Shown in pieces: positions 42,980 to 51,157 of a DNA stretch of 64,000 nucleotides. The notes under the pieces were generated by a model that had not been told where the DNA came from, did not search any database, and worked only from the letters and a program-made list of their open reading frames with translations. The DNA comes from Streptomyces fulvoviolaceus (GTDB lineage Bacteria; Actinomycetota; Actinomycetes; Streptomycetales; Streptomycetaceae): positions 153,745 to 217,744 of the forward strand of contig NZ_JOEY01000009.1 of assembly GCF_000718165.1 (NCBI RefSeq), written 5' to 3'. The translations under genes and the position numbers were made by a program. Numbering within the stretch: the first letter of the stretch is position 1; every line of letters starts with the position of its first letter.

Positions 42980-43392
42980 ACCCGCCCCCCGAACAGCGCG
43001 ACCAGTCCGTGGTCCAGCTCCGCGCCCACGGCCTCCTCGCCGGGGGCGATCACGGTGTACGTACGCGCCAGGAAACGGAGCAGATCGGCGGAGGCGAACC
43101 GGAGGCGGGCCATGCCCTGCGGCGCGTGGAACTCCACGTACGTGTGGGAGTCCCCGCACGGCCGCACCCGCACGCTGCCGATCCCGGCGGGCGCCCGCAG
43201 CCCCTCCCCCAGCAGCACCCGGGCGAACGTCCAGGTCGTGACCTCGCCGTCGAGCGTGACGTGCGGCGGGAAGTCGATGTGCACGGCCAGGGGGTCTTCG
43301 GAGGTGTACCGAAGGGTGGCGGGTATCGCGATCTCCTGGTCCGTGGCGGTGACCAGACGAGCGCCGGTTGGCTGCTCCAAGGTGACGTACAT
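42976..43392 (-). CDS. SsgA-family sporulation/cell division protein
   Basis: A 138-residue SALP (SsgA-like protein). The core shows LRYTSEDPLAVHIDFPPHVT, VTTWTFARVLLGEGLRAPAG, GSVRVRPCG and ARLRFASADLLRFLARTYTV, the usual signature of this sporulating-actinomycete family. Members guide septum-site selection, FtsZ positioning and wall remodelling (SsgA, SsgB and others). Which of the SALP subgroups this is cannot be decided by eye; pairing with a small XRE gene suggests a lineage-specific member rather than SsgA, SsgB or SsgG. The ATG at 43392 follows GGAGCCCCCGC. Confidence 0.9.
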   Translation of the reverse strand: MYVTLEQPTGARLVTATDQEIAIPATLRYTSEDPLAVHIDFPPHVTLDGEVTTWTFARVLLGEGLRAPAGIGSVRVRPCGDSHTYVEFHAPQGMARLRFASADLLRFLARTYTVIAPGEEAVGAELDHGLVALFGGRV

Positions 43393-43524
43393 GCGGGGGC
43401 TCCGATTCGGGCGGGGGCGGCACGGGCCGGGTGTGGCCGTTGTGAAGTGAGAGCTCCTGGGGGGCGTGTGCATTACGCCATTCCCGAAGCCTTCTTGAGT
43501 GACCCGCGTCACACCGGCAGGGGA

Positions 43525-43551
43525 TGTCACAGGCGTCGTCGCTGTCTCGTC
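43525..43551 (+). promoter_or_regulatory. ECF41-type promoter (TGTCACA-N16-CGTC)
   Basis: TGTCACA at 43525-43531 and CGTC at 43548-43551 are separated by exactly 16 bp, matching the published consensus for promoters recognised by ECF41 sigma factors. It lies 39 bp upstream of the DoxX gene, whose operon encodes an ECF41 sigma factor, so autoregulation is predicted. Confidence 0.8.
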
Positions 43552-43589
43552 CTACGGGGTGCAGGCAATCCTCGATCAAGGAGTGGACG

Positions 43590-43967
43590 ATGGACCTCGC
43601 GCTGTGGATCGGTGCCGGACTGCTGGCCGCAGTGGCCCTGGCCGGCGGCGTCACAAAGACCTTCGTGCCGAAGGAGAGGCTGGCTGCGGCTCCTGGCGGG
43701 GGATGGACGGCAGACATCAGCGCCGGCTTCGTCAGGTCCCTCGGCATCCTCGAACTCCTGGCCGCGGTGGGCCTGATCCTGCCCGCCGCGCTCGACATCG
43801 CACCGGTGATGGTGCCGGTGACCGCCGTCTGCTGGGTCCTGCTGATGGCCGGCGCGATGATCACCCACGGCCGGCTCGGCGAATACAAGTTCGTGGCACT
43901 GAACCTGATCTATCTTGCGCTGGCGACATTCATCGCGTGGGGCCGCTTCGAGGGAGCCGGATCATGA
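43590..43967 (+). CDS. DoxX-like membrane protein
   Basis: A 125-residue protein with four TM segments, starting MDLALWIGAGLLAAVALAGG and including FVRSLGILELLAAVGLILPA and MVPVTAVCWVLLMAGAMITH. This is the DoxX_2/DoxX-like pattern. AAGGAG precedes the ATG at 43590 by 7 bp. The stop overlaps the sigma factor ATG (ATGA). ECF41 sigma factors are typically co-encoded with DoxX-like proteins, carboxymuconolactone decarboxylases or oxidoreductases, which are presumed targets or signal-related proteins. Its biochemical role is not established. Confidence 0.88.
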   Translation: MDLALWIGAGLLAAVALAGGVTKTFVPKERLAAAPGGGWTADISAGFVRSLGILELLAAVGLILPAALDIAPVMVPVTAVCWVLLMAGAMITHGRLGEYKFVALNLIYLALATFIAWGRFEGAGS

Positions 43968-44884
43968 GCAGAACCGATGAGTTCCAGGAACTGCGACCGC
44001 TGTTGTTCTCGATCGCCTACCGGATCCTGGGCAGCGTCAGCGAGGCCGAGGACGCGGTCCAGGAGACCTGGCTGCGTTACGAGGCCTCCCCGGCGGAGAT
44101 CAGATCGGCCAAGGCCTTCCTCTCGGCCGCGGTGACCCGGATATCGATCGACGTGCTGCGCTCGGCCCGCGTCCGGCGGGAGGAGTACGTCGGTCCGTGG
44201 TTCCCCGAGCCGTTGCTCACCGACCCCTACGAGGATCCGGAGCGCTCGGCGGAGCTGGCCGACTCGGTGTCGATGGCGGCCCTGTTGTTGCTGGAGCGGC
44301 TGAGCCCGCTGGAGCGCGCGGTCTTCGTGCTGCGGGAGGTCTTCGACTTCGGCTTCCTCGAGGTCGCGTCGGCGGTGGGGCGCTCGGAGGCGGCGTGCCG
44401 GCAACTCGCGGTGCGGGCACGGCGTCACATGGCCGAAGGCCGCCCCCGTTTCGACGCGGACCGCAAGGAGCGGGAGGAACTGGCGTCTCGGTTCTTCGAC
44501 GCCCTGCGCGAAGGGGACGTCCTCGGCCTGCAGGACCTCCTCGCCGCCGACGTGTCGATGGTCGGCGACGGCGGCGGCAAGGCCCCGCAGCTCGCCAGGG
44601 CCGTCGTCGGCGCCCAGAACGTGGCCCGGCTGCTCGCCTCCGTCTTCCCCCGGATGGCCCGGATCGACGTCACGTTCGAGCCCCACGAGCTCAACGGCCA
44701 GCCGGGCGCGATCTTCCGCGACCGGGACGGCAGGGTGCTCCACACCATGGCACTCGACGTCCTGGACGGCCGGATCCAGGCGATCCGTACGGTGATCAAC
44801 CCCGACAAGCTCGGGCACGTGGGGCCGGTGGCGGACGCGTGGGCAGTCCACCGCGCATTCAGGCTCCGGACCGACCCGCGGTAA
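43964..44884 (+). CDS. ECF41-family sigma factor with C-terminal SnoaL domain (SigJ-like)
   Basis: A 306-residue ECF sigma factor. Region 2 is LRPLLFSIAYRILGSVSEAE and VQETWLRYEA, region 4 LSPLERAVFVLREVFDFGFL and SEAACRQLAVRARRHM. A C-terminal NTF2/SnoaL-like extension (about residues 170-300) carries MVGDGGGKAPQLARAVVGA and VINPDKLGHVG, which match the DGGGR/K and NPDKL motifs known for ECF41. In that group the extension replaces an anti-sigma factor and controls activity. The DoxX gene and a matching promoter precede it. The signal remains unknown. Confidence 0.95.
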   Translation: MSRTDEFQELRPLLFSIAYRILGSVSEAEDAVQETWLRYEASPAEIRSAKAFLSAAVTRISIDVLRSARVRREEYVGPWFPEPLLTDPYEDPERSAELADSVSMAALLLLERLSPLERAVFVLREVFDFGFLEVASAVGRSEAACRQLAVRARRHMAEGRPRFDADRKEREELASRFFDALREGDVLGLQDLLAADVSMVGDGGGKAPQLARAVVGAQNVARLLASVFPRMARIDVTFEPHELNGQPGAIFRDRDGRVLHTMALDVLDGRIQAIRTVINPDKLGHVGPVADAWAVHRAFRLRTDPR

Positions 44885-45158
44885 CTCCGGAGAGGAAGGC
44901 CGTCCAGGCGGGGGCGGCGACATGCAGCCCGGGGCTACTTCCTGCCGGCGCCGGGTGAGGTACGGCAGCACAACTGGCCTTGGGCGTACGGCGGTTCGGC
45001 GTACGAGGGGCGCGCGCCCGTCCGACGGGAGTGCGGGCAGGGACAGGGGCCCTGCGGGGCTCGTCGGGACGTCACCCGGGACCTGCGCGCGGGGCGCAGC
45101 GCACTCGCCACGCCCCCGCTGTCAGGCCGCGCCTGCCGCTTCATCACCCGGAACGGAA

Positions 45159-45821
45159 CTACTGCGTCGGCCGCAGCCCCAACGGCCCCGCGATCTCCTC
45201 CACCATCACCTTGCCGGCCTCGAACTCGAGGGTCTCGTCGCCCATGGCCGCCTGGTCGGTGTCGAGGCCGTCCAGTTCCTCCAGGGGCTGGTTCAGGCGG
45301 ACGTGGGCCACTACGGACTGGAGGGCGCGCAGGGTCGCGGACGCCGTGGAGCCCCAGTTGGAGAAGTAGGAGAACTGCCACCACCACAGGGCCTCCGTGG
45401 TGCGGCCGGCGCGGTAGTGGGCCATGCCGTGGCGAAGGTCGGCCATGACGTCCGCCAGGTCGTCCGAGATACGGGCCGGCACCGGGGCCTTGCGGGGCTC
45501 GTACGGGTCGAAGACCTCGGAGTAGACGTCGATCGGGTCGAGGAGGACCGCGAGGCGCTCGCGGAGTTCGTCCACGTCCGGTTCCGGGCCCAGGTCGGGC
45601 TCGTAGCGCTCGTCGGGGACGATGTCCTCGTGGGCGCCCAGGCGGCCGCCGGCCAGGAGCAGCTGGGAGACCTCCAGGAGGAGGAAGGGGACCGCCGAGT
45701 CCGGCTCGTCGCCCTTCGCGACCTCCTGGACGGCCACCAGGAAGCTCTCGACCTGGTCCGCGATCTGGACCGCGAAGTCGTCGGGGTTCTGGGCAGTCGC
45801 GTGCAGTGTGGCGTCAGACAT
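45159..45821 (-). CDS. DUF5063 domain-containing protein
   Basis: A 220-residue soluble acidic protein, mostly helical, with [20 protein letters not shown] near the N-terminus and [20 protein letters not shown] then [20 protein letters not shown] in the middle, typical of DUF5063. It contains no enzymatic motif. The start at 45821 overlaps the recR stop by eight bases, and conservation next to recR in actinobacteria suggests shared expression and perhaps a role connected with recombination, which is speculation. Confidence 0.85.
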   Translation of the reverse strand: MSDATLHATAQNPDDFAVQIADQVESFLVAVQEVAKGDEPDSAVPFLLLEVSQLLLAGGRLGAHEDIVPDERYEPDLGPEPDVDELRERLAVLLDPIDVYSEVFDPYEPRKAPVPARISDDLADVMADLRHGMAHYRAGRTTEALWWWQFSYFSNWGSTASATLRALQSVVAHVRLNQPLEELDGLDTDQAAMGDETLEFEAGKVMVEEIAGPLGLRPTQ

Positions 45822-46413
45822 CTAGGAGTCGTCTCCCCTCGAAGGCGCGGCCGAGGGTGACCTCGTCCGCGTATTCCAGGTCGCCACCCACCGGGAGGCC
45901 GCTGGCCAGGCGGGTGACCTTGAGGCCCATGGGCTTGATCATGCGGGCGAGGTAGGTGGCGGTCGCCTCGCCTTCCAGGTTCGGGTCCGTGGCCAGGATC
46001 AGCTCCGTGACCGTCCCGTCGGCCAACCGCGCGAGAAGTTCTCGTATACGCAGGTCGTCCGGACCAACCCCCTCGATCGGGCTGATCGCGCCGCCCAGGA
46101 CGTGGTACTTGCCCCGGAACTCACGCGTGCGCTCGATCGCGACGACGTCCTTCGGCTCCTCCACCACGCAGATGACGGTGAGGTCGCGGCGGGTGTCGCG
46201 GCAGATGTTGCACAGCTCCTCCTGCGCGACGTTGCCGCAGGTCGCGCAGAAGCGGACCTTCGCCTTGACCTCCATCAGGCACTGCGCGAGACGCCGTACG
46301 TCCGTCGGCTCCGCCTGCAGGATGTGGAAAGCGATCCGCTGCGCGCTCTTGGGACCGACGCCGGGCAGCCGCCCCAGTTCGTCGATGAGGTCCTGGACCA
46401 CGCCTTCGTACAA
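45814..46413 (-). CDS. recR: Recombination mediator RecR
   Basis: A 199-residue RecR. The helix-hairpin-helix [17 protein letters not shown] (near residues 17-33) binds DNA, the zinc finger [16 protein letters not shown] (near 57-72) follows, and the Toprim domain includes [16 protein letters not shown] (near 80) and [19 protein letters not shown] (near 137). RecR acts with RecF and RecO in loading RecA at single-strand gaps. Length is normal. It is followed with overlap by the DUF5063 gene and preceded, 95 bp upstream, by the YbaB gene in the same direction, the conserved ybaB-recR order. Confidence 0.96.
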   Translation of the reverse strand: MYEGVVQDLIDELGRLPGVGPKSAQRIAFHILQAEPTDVRRLAQCLMEVKAKVRFCATCGNVAQEELCNICRDTRRDLTVICVVEEPKDVVAIERTREFRGKYHVLGGAISPIEGVGPDDLRIRELLARLADGTVTELILATDPNLEGEATATYLARMIKPMGLKVTRLASGLPVGGDLEYADEVTLGRAFEGRRLLDV

Positions 46414-46508
46414 CGGACTGCCGTCCTTCCTGGGGTTCCTTGCAGTACGTACGGTAGTTGGCCGGGGCCGCTCTTAGAAAGGCGGACCGGGCCGGGGATC
46501 TCCGGAGA

Positions 46509-46853
46509 TCAGAACGGCAGGCCGGGGATGCCGCTGCCGCCGCCGAGGCCCTGGGCGAGCGGGCCGAGCTTCTGCTGCTGGAGGGTCTGGGCGTTCTCGT
46601 TGGCCGCCTGGACCGCCGCGACGATCAGGTCCGCGAGGGTCTCGGTGTCCTCGGGGTCCACCGCCTTCGGGTCGATCTTGAGGGCGCGGAGCTCGCCGGA
46701 GCCGGTGACGGTGGCCTTCACCAGACCGCCGCCCGCCTGGCCGTCGACCTCGGTCCGGGCGAGTTCCTCCTGCGCGTTCGCCAGGTCCTGCTGCATCTTC
46801 TGGGCCTGCTGGAACAGCTGCTGCATATTGGGCTGGCCACCACCGGGGATCAC
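46509..46853 (-). CDS. YbaB/EbfC nucleoid-associated protein
   Basis: A 114-residue YbaB family protein: [20 protein letters not shown] then [20 protein letters not shown], with the central [20 protein letters not shown] and a Gly-rich tail. The GTG at 46853 follows CAGGAGCTGATC (good ribosome binding site, seven-base spacing). An ATG at 46826 would give a shorter form lacking the VIPGGGQPN leader. YbaB dimers bind DNA without strong specificity. The ybaB-recR pairing is widespread, often with dnaX upstream, which is not present here. Confidence 0.92.
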   Translation of the reverse strand: MIPGGGQPNMQQLFQQAQKMQQDLANAQEELARTEVDGQAGGGLVKATVTGSGELRALKIDPKAVDPEDTETLADLIVAAVQAANENAQTLQQQKLGPLAQGLGGGSGIPGLPF

Positions 46854-47080
46854 GATCAGCTCCTGGTTCGTACGGCTGTCTGGACGAGGTTTTTTCCCGC
46901 CTGGCACGAGCCTACGTGGTCCGCGCGGGCCTCGCCCCGGCACTCTTTCGAGTGAGTCGGCCCTGTGTCCTATACCTGATCAAGGCCCTCTTGCGGGCGG
47001 AAAAGCGGTGAAACCCACGCCTTCGCCACCCATTGGGCGGTAGGAAGGATCCGGCACATCAGCATCAGGTGTCACGCAAC

Positions 47081-47120
47081 GTGAGCAGTCGTGAGCAGCC
47101 GTGATCAGTCGTGATCAGTA
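47081..47120 (+). repeat. Four tandem 10-bp repeats before the SLATT-like gene
   Basis: GTGAGCAGTC, GTGAGCAGCC, GTGATCAGTC and GTGATCAGTA follow each other without gap and end 11 bp before the gene start at 47132. Near-helical spacing places the copies on one DNA face, so it may be a regulator array or a translational slippage site. Confidence 0.7.
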
Positions 47121-47131
47121 GGGAGCGCCGG

Positions 47132-47884
47132 GTGGGTCAGCCTGAGATGCAGCCCGAGGGTCCTCCTCAGGACGGGCGGGGCGAGGGCGTGGCCGGGCTG
47201 CGGCCGGGCGATCTGACCGGGCGGGAGTTTCCGCTCGGGGACTGGGGCGAGCCCGCCCGGCGGCTGGACGAGCTGTACCGGTGGGTGGAGTGCGGGGCGC
47301 TGCAGACGGCGGCCTGGTATCTCGCGGACCGGGTGTGGAAGCGGCGGTCGGCGCGGGTACTGCGGGGCGGTGCGGCGGTGGGGGCGGTCGTCGGCGCTTC
47401 GCTGCCGCTCCTTGGCCTGACGGGCGTCGTGGGCGGTCCGGTCGCGCCCTGGGGGTATCTGGCGCTGCTGCTCGCGGTGGCGTGCGTGGCCGTGGACCGG
47501 TTCTTCGGTGTGACCTCCGGGTGGATAAGGGACGTGGCGACCGCGCAGGCCGTGCAGCGGCGGCTTCAGGTGCTGCAGTTCGACTGGGCCTCGGAGTGTG
47601 TGCGGGAGGTTCTGGGGCCTTCGGAGGGGACTGCGGGGGAGGCGGTCGAGCGGTGTCTGGGGGTGCTGCGGAGGTTTTCGGAGGACGTGACGGAGTTGGT
47701 GCGGGTGGAGACCGTGGACTGGATGGTGGAGTTCCGGAACGGGTCGGCGCCCATGGGGATTCAGGGGGTGGTGACTTCTGGGGGACGGCCGGATGCGGGA
47801 ACCGGTCAGGGCCGCTTCCCGCTGCCCCCGGGGCCTGCGGCCCGCCCGAACATGCCTCGACAGCGGCCGCCGGAGCCGCGGTGA
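47132..47884 (+). CDS. SLATT-like 2TM protein
   Basis: A 250-residue protein with a soluble N-terminus, a helix LDELYRWVECGALQTAAWYL (about residues 46-65), then two TM helices (VLRGGAAVGAVVGASLPLLG and PWGYLALLLAVACVAVDRFF, about 75-132), a long helix WIRDVATAQAVQRRLQVLQF and a disordered Pro/Gly/Arg-rich tail. This is the architecture of SLATT domains (SMODS- and SLOG-associating 2TM effectors), whose better-known members are proposed pore formers in nucleotide-signal defence systems. This one stands alone, without a SMODS or SLOG partner in view, so a housekeeping role is at least as likely. GTG at 47132 follows GGGAGC. Confidence 0.68.
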   Translation: MGQPEMQPEGPPQDGRGEGVAGLRPGDLTGREFPLGDWGEPARRLDELYRWVECGALQTAAWYLADRVWKRRSARVLRGGAAVGAVVGASLPLLGLTGVVGGPVAPWGYLALLLAVACVAVDRFFGVTSGWIRDVATAQAVQRRLQVLQFDWASECVREVLGPSEGTAGEAVERCLGVLRRFSEDVTELVRVETVDWMVEFRNGSAPMGIQGVVTSGGRPDAGTGQGRFPLPPGPAARPNMPRQRPPEPR

Positions 47885-47893
47885 GCGGTTTTT

Positions 47894-48022
47894 CGCCCCC
47901 GCCGCCCCTACCCGTCCCTACCCCGTCCCTACCCGTCCCTACCCGTCCCGTCCCTGGGGGCTGCGCCCCCAGACCCCCGCTGTCGGCCTGAACGGCCTCG
48001 TCCTCAAACGCCGGACGGGCTG
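47894..48022. repeat. Dispersed 3'-end element, CCTCAAACGCCGGACGG family, copy 2
   Basis: Same module order as at 30731-30858, with a tandem ACCCGTCCCT tract (47910-47955), the GGGGGCTGCGCCCCC hairpin and CGTCCTCAAACGCCGGACGG. It sits between the convergent SLATT-like and M28 peptidase genes. Confidence 0.75.
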
Positions 48023-48069
48023 AAATGCCTGGTCTGCGCCTCGTCCTCGGACGCCCGACAGGCCGGGGC

Positions 48070-49470
48070 TCACGCCTGTGGGTCCGGGAAGGCCACCGGG
48101 CTTCGTAGGCCCGAGCCGTTGACCGCTCGTACCCCGAGGAACACGTTGTCCTTCGACAGGTCGACCTCGTGCGTCGTCGCATCGCCGACCGGGATGACAT
48201 GGGTCCACTCCGGCGCCGTCGTCTCGCGCCATACGACCTCGTAGCCGGCCAGGTCCGGTTCCGTGCCCCGCGTCCAGACCAGCTCCGTGGCGTTGGTCAG
48301 GTTGGTGGTGATGATCTTCGCGCCCCGAGGGGTGCCGGGGGCCTGCGCCAGGGTCCACAGGGCCGCGCCGTTCACCTTGGCCACCCGGCCGACGTAGTCG
48401 AAGTCGCAGAACTCCGGCAGGTCGCCGTACTGCTTGCCGGTCTCGTCGACGCGTACGTCCTGGTGCTGGTGGGCGAAGTCCTCGGCGGGCTCGGTGAAGC
48501 GGGCGGCGGGGTAGCCGCGTTCGAGGAAGGGGATGTGGTCGCCGCCTCGCCGGTAGCGGTCCCGGCGGTAGATCACCCGGATGTTCATGTCCGTCGCGTC
48601 GTTGTCGGCCACGTCGCGCACGAAACGGGCCAGTTGGCGGGTCGCCGAGTCGTTCTCGCCGCCCACCGAGCGGCGGATCGCGGCCTGTTCGGCGGTTTCG
48701 GAGGAGGGGACCCCCTCCGCGAACAGGCGGATCGTGTACGGGTCCCGCGTGCCGTCGTCCGCCGTCGAGCTGCCCACGATGTCGTTCGTGAACATGCCCT
48801 GGACGTCCGACCCCGCCGCCTTCAACTGCTGGGCCAGGTACGCCGATCCGAACAGCCCCTGTTCCTCCCCCGCCACCGCCGCGAACACGATCGTCGACGC
48901 CGGGCGGCGCTTCGCCATCACCCGGGCCAGCTCCAGTACGACCGCCACGCCGGACGCGTCGTCGTCCGCGCCCGGTGCGTCGGAGGTCGCGTCCATGACG
49001 TCGGTGACCCGGGAGTCGTAGTGCCCCGAGACGACGTAGATCCGGTCCGGGGTGACCGAGCCGCGGAGGGTCGCCAGGACGTTCGTGATGCGGGTGGCCT
49101 CCGGGATGCGGGGGCCGGGTTCCTGGACGTACGACTGGAGTTCGGCCGTCATCCGGCCGCCGGAGGCCGCCGCGTACGAGCTCAGCTCGGCCAGCAGCCA
49201 GTCGCGGGCCGCGCCGATGCCGCGGGCCGGGTCGTCCTGGACCGAGAGGGTGTGACGGGTGCCGAAGGAGACGAGTTTGCGGACCATCGCCTCGATGCGG
49301 GCCGAGTCGATCTCGCGGAGGAGGGCGCGGAGTTCACGGGTGGGGGGCTGTGCGGTCGCGGGTGGGCGGCTGCCCGCCGGTGCCGCCTCGGCCGGGGTGG
49401 AGACCCCGAGTGCCGTCGCACCCGCCGCCGTCGCGGTCAGGACCGTTCTCCTGCTGGGACTGGGACGCAT
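48070..49470 (-). CDS. Secreted M28-family zinc aminopeptidase
   Basis: A 466-residue peptidase. The N-terminus MRPSPSRRTVLTATAAGATA has a twin-arginine motif (SRRTVL) and an AEA-A cleavage region, so it is exported by Tat. The M28 domain contains VSGHYDSRVTDVMDATSDAP (first zinc His/Asp), GADDDASGVAVVLELA, AVAGEEQGLFGS and later DHIPFLERGYPAARFTE. A fibronectin-III-like C-terminal domain follows (TELVWTRGTEPDLAGYEVVW and onward, last 90 residues). The ATG at 49470 follows GGGAGGACAC. It probably removes N-terminal residues from extracellular peptides; specificity is not visible. Confidence 0.92.
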   Translation of the reverse strand: MRPSPSRRTVLTATAAGATALGVSTPAEAAPAGSRPPATAQPPTRELRALLREIDSARIEAMVRKLVSFGTRHTLSVQDDPARGIGAARDWLLAELSSYAAASGGRMTAELQSYVQEPGPRIPEATRITNVLATLRGSVTPDRIYVVSGHYDSRVTDVMDATSDAPGADDDASGVAVVLELARVMAKRRPASTIVFAAVAGEEQGLFGSAYLAQQLKAAGSDVQGMFTNDIVGSSTADDGTRDPYTIRLFAEGVPSSETAEQAAIRRSVGGENDSATRQLARFVRDVADNDATDMNIRVIYRRDRYRRGGDHIPFLERGYPAARFTEPAEDFAHQHQDVRVDETGKQYGDLPEFCDFDYVGRVAKVNGAALWTLAQAPGTPRGAKIITTNLTNATELVWTRGTEPDLAGYEVVWRETTAPEWTHVIPVGDATTHEVDLSKDNVFLGVRAVNGSGLRSPVAFPDPQA

Positions 49471-49540
49471 GTGTCCTCCCGGTGCTGGGGATGCCGACCG
49501 ACCCTGCAATGGTCGTGTACACCTCAGAAACCGGCAAGGG

Positions 49541-51061
49541 TCACCCGCAGGACTCCTCCTCCTGGGCGCACGGGAGATGCCCCTGCTCACGGATCACGTT
49601 CTGGCTGGCGGTCTCGTCGAGGTAGGCGAGGAAGGCCGCGGTGAGCGAACCCGGTCGCGGCGAGCGGTAGGTGTAGGCGTACTCGACCCCCCGGTACGGA
49701 TAGCGGTCGGCCTGTACGGAGGGGGTGACGCCGTCGAGGGGCACGACCCGCAGGCCCTTGTGGCCGTCGGCGACGCCGAGTTCGCTGTAGCCGACGGCGC
49801 CGGCGACGTCCGCGACCGTGTCCAGGACCTTCTCCGTGGAGCCGAGTTCGCAGCGCACGACGGGCGCGGACCGGTCGTCCTTGTGGACGCAGTCCAGTGA
49901 CGTGCTCGGGACCCGCTCCCAGGTGTCGAGCACCCGCTGCTGGAAGACCTGCCGGGTGCCGGAGTCGGCGTTCCGGCTGACCAGGACGACCGGCAGGTCG
50001 GGGAGGGACGGGTCCAACTGCCGCCAGCGCGTGATCTCGCCGCCGTAGAGCCGCCTCACCTCCCCCCGGGACAGGCCCTCGGGCCCGAGGTCGATGCCGT
50101 CGTTGACGACGAGGGCGAAGGCGGACAGCGCGATCTTCTCGCCGTGCAGCCCCAGCCGGGTGCCCATCGGGCCGTCGGAGAAGGCGATCACGTTCGACTC
50201 GTCGCCCTCGGCGGCGAGTTCGGAGACCCCCGCCTCGCTGCCGCGCGCCTCGACCGTGATGTCGGCGCCCTCGCAGTCCTTCTCGTACTCCTTCGCGAGC
50301 GTCCTGACCACGGGGGCGAAGGCGGTCGAGCCGGTCACCGTCAGGTCGCCCCGCTCGCAGCCGAGCGGCGGCCGGGTGTCGTCACGGGCGACGATGATGC
50401 CGGCCAGCGCGACGACGGAGAGCGTGAGCAGGGCCGTGAAGATCCGCGCCGGACCGTTGAGCAGGGGCGGCGTCTCGTCGGGGGTCGCGCTGCGGTTGGG
50501 GTGGACCTCGCCCTCGCGCAGGCCGCCGGTCAGCCTGATCTCGCGGCCCACATCGCCGCCGGACAGCAGCACGAGCAGCTTGAAGTGGTCGCCGCGGTTG
50601 AGGGGGACGCGCGGGATGCGCAGCCGGTTGCCCTCGTAGGCGAAGCCGCGTTCCGGGGTGAAGTGGTCCATGAGGTGGTCGCGGTCGTTGGGCTGGGTGA
50701 CCGAGACGCCGCGGATGGTGCGGTCGGTGAAGACCGCGGTCAGGCCGTGGGTCGTGGGGCCCGTGTAGTCGTCGCGGTCGATGCCCTGCGAGCCGTCGTT
50801 CTCGACGCGGAGGAGGACGAGGGTGGCGTCGGTCATGTCCGGGGCCTCGTCGAAGAGCCCGAGGCGTACTCCCTCAGAGGGGGGACCCCCAGCCCGGCCC
50901 GAACGCACGCCGTCACCGATGGGGTTGTCCATCTGGACGCGGTAGCCGATCCGTTTGCGGCGCGGCACCCGGCGCTCATACCAGACCATGACGCCGGAGG
51001 CGCCGATGCCCAGGACCGCCGTCGCGACGGCCACCAGGTTCTCCGCGCTGAACCACTCCAC
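49541..51061 (-). CDS. Membrane-tethered PstS-like substrate-binding protein
   Basis: A 506-residue protein with an unusual architecture. An N-terminal TM (ENLVAVATAVLGIGASGVMV, about residues 7-26) is followed by a beta-rich domain (LVLLRVENDGSQGIDRDDYT, RGDHFKLLVLLSGGD). A second TM (TALLTLSVVALAGIIVARDD, about 210-230) leads to a PstS-like periplasmic-binding domain: LTVTGSTAFAPVVRTLAKEY, GVSELAAEGDESNVIAFSDG, LYGGEITRWRQLDPSLPDLP and VLVSRNADSGTRQVF. The last two match the PBP_like_2 phosphate-binding type. No phosphate transporter genes are near, so it may sense rather than transport. The GTG at 51061 follows GCGGGGGCAC; a TTG at 51076 is possible. Confidence 0.85.
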   Translation of the reverse strand: MEWFSAENLVAVATAVLGIGASGVMVWYERRVPRRKRIGYRVQMDNPIGDGVRSGRAGGPPSEGVRLGLFDEAPDMTDATLVLLRVENDGSQGIDRDDYTGPTTHGLTAVFTDRTIRGVSVTQPNDRDHLMDHFTPERGFAYEGNRLRIPRVPLNRGDHFKLLVLLSGGDVGREIRLTGGLREGEVHPNRSATPDETPPLLNGPARIFTALLTLSVVALAGIIVARDDTRPPLGCERGDLTVTGSTAFAPVVRTLAKEYEKDCEGADITVEARGSEAGVSELAAEGDESNVIAFSDGPMGTRLGLHGEKIALSAFALVVNDGIDLGPEGLSRGEVRRLYGGEITRWRQLDPSLPDLPVVLVSRNADSGTRQVFQQRVLDTWERVPSTSLDCVHKDDRSAPVVRCELGSTEKVLDTVADVAGAVGYSELGVADGHKGLRVVPLDGVTPSVQADRYPYRGVEYAYTYRSPRPGSLTAAFLAYLDETASQNVIREQGHLPCAQEEESCG

Positions 51062-51157
51062 GGTGTGCCCCCGCAACTGCCGCAGTTCGATCGAGTGATC
51101 ACCGTACGACTGTGCGAGGGCGCATTCCGGTCCGGTGGGGCGAAGTTCGCCTGGCGT

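Noticed and set aside
44885..45158. Possible gene between the ECF41 sigma factor and DUF5063 genes
   Set aside because: 274 bp with no frame having a good start, ribosome binding site or protein-like composition.
47132..47884. SLATT-like protein as part of a SMODS/CBASS-type defence operon
   Set aside because: No nucleotidyltransferase, SLOG or other defence partner lies nearby; neighbours are recR, ybaB and a peptidase.
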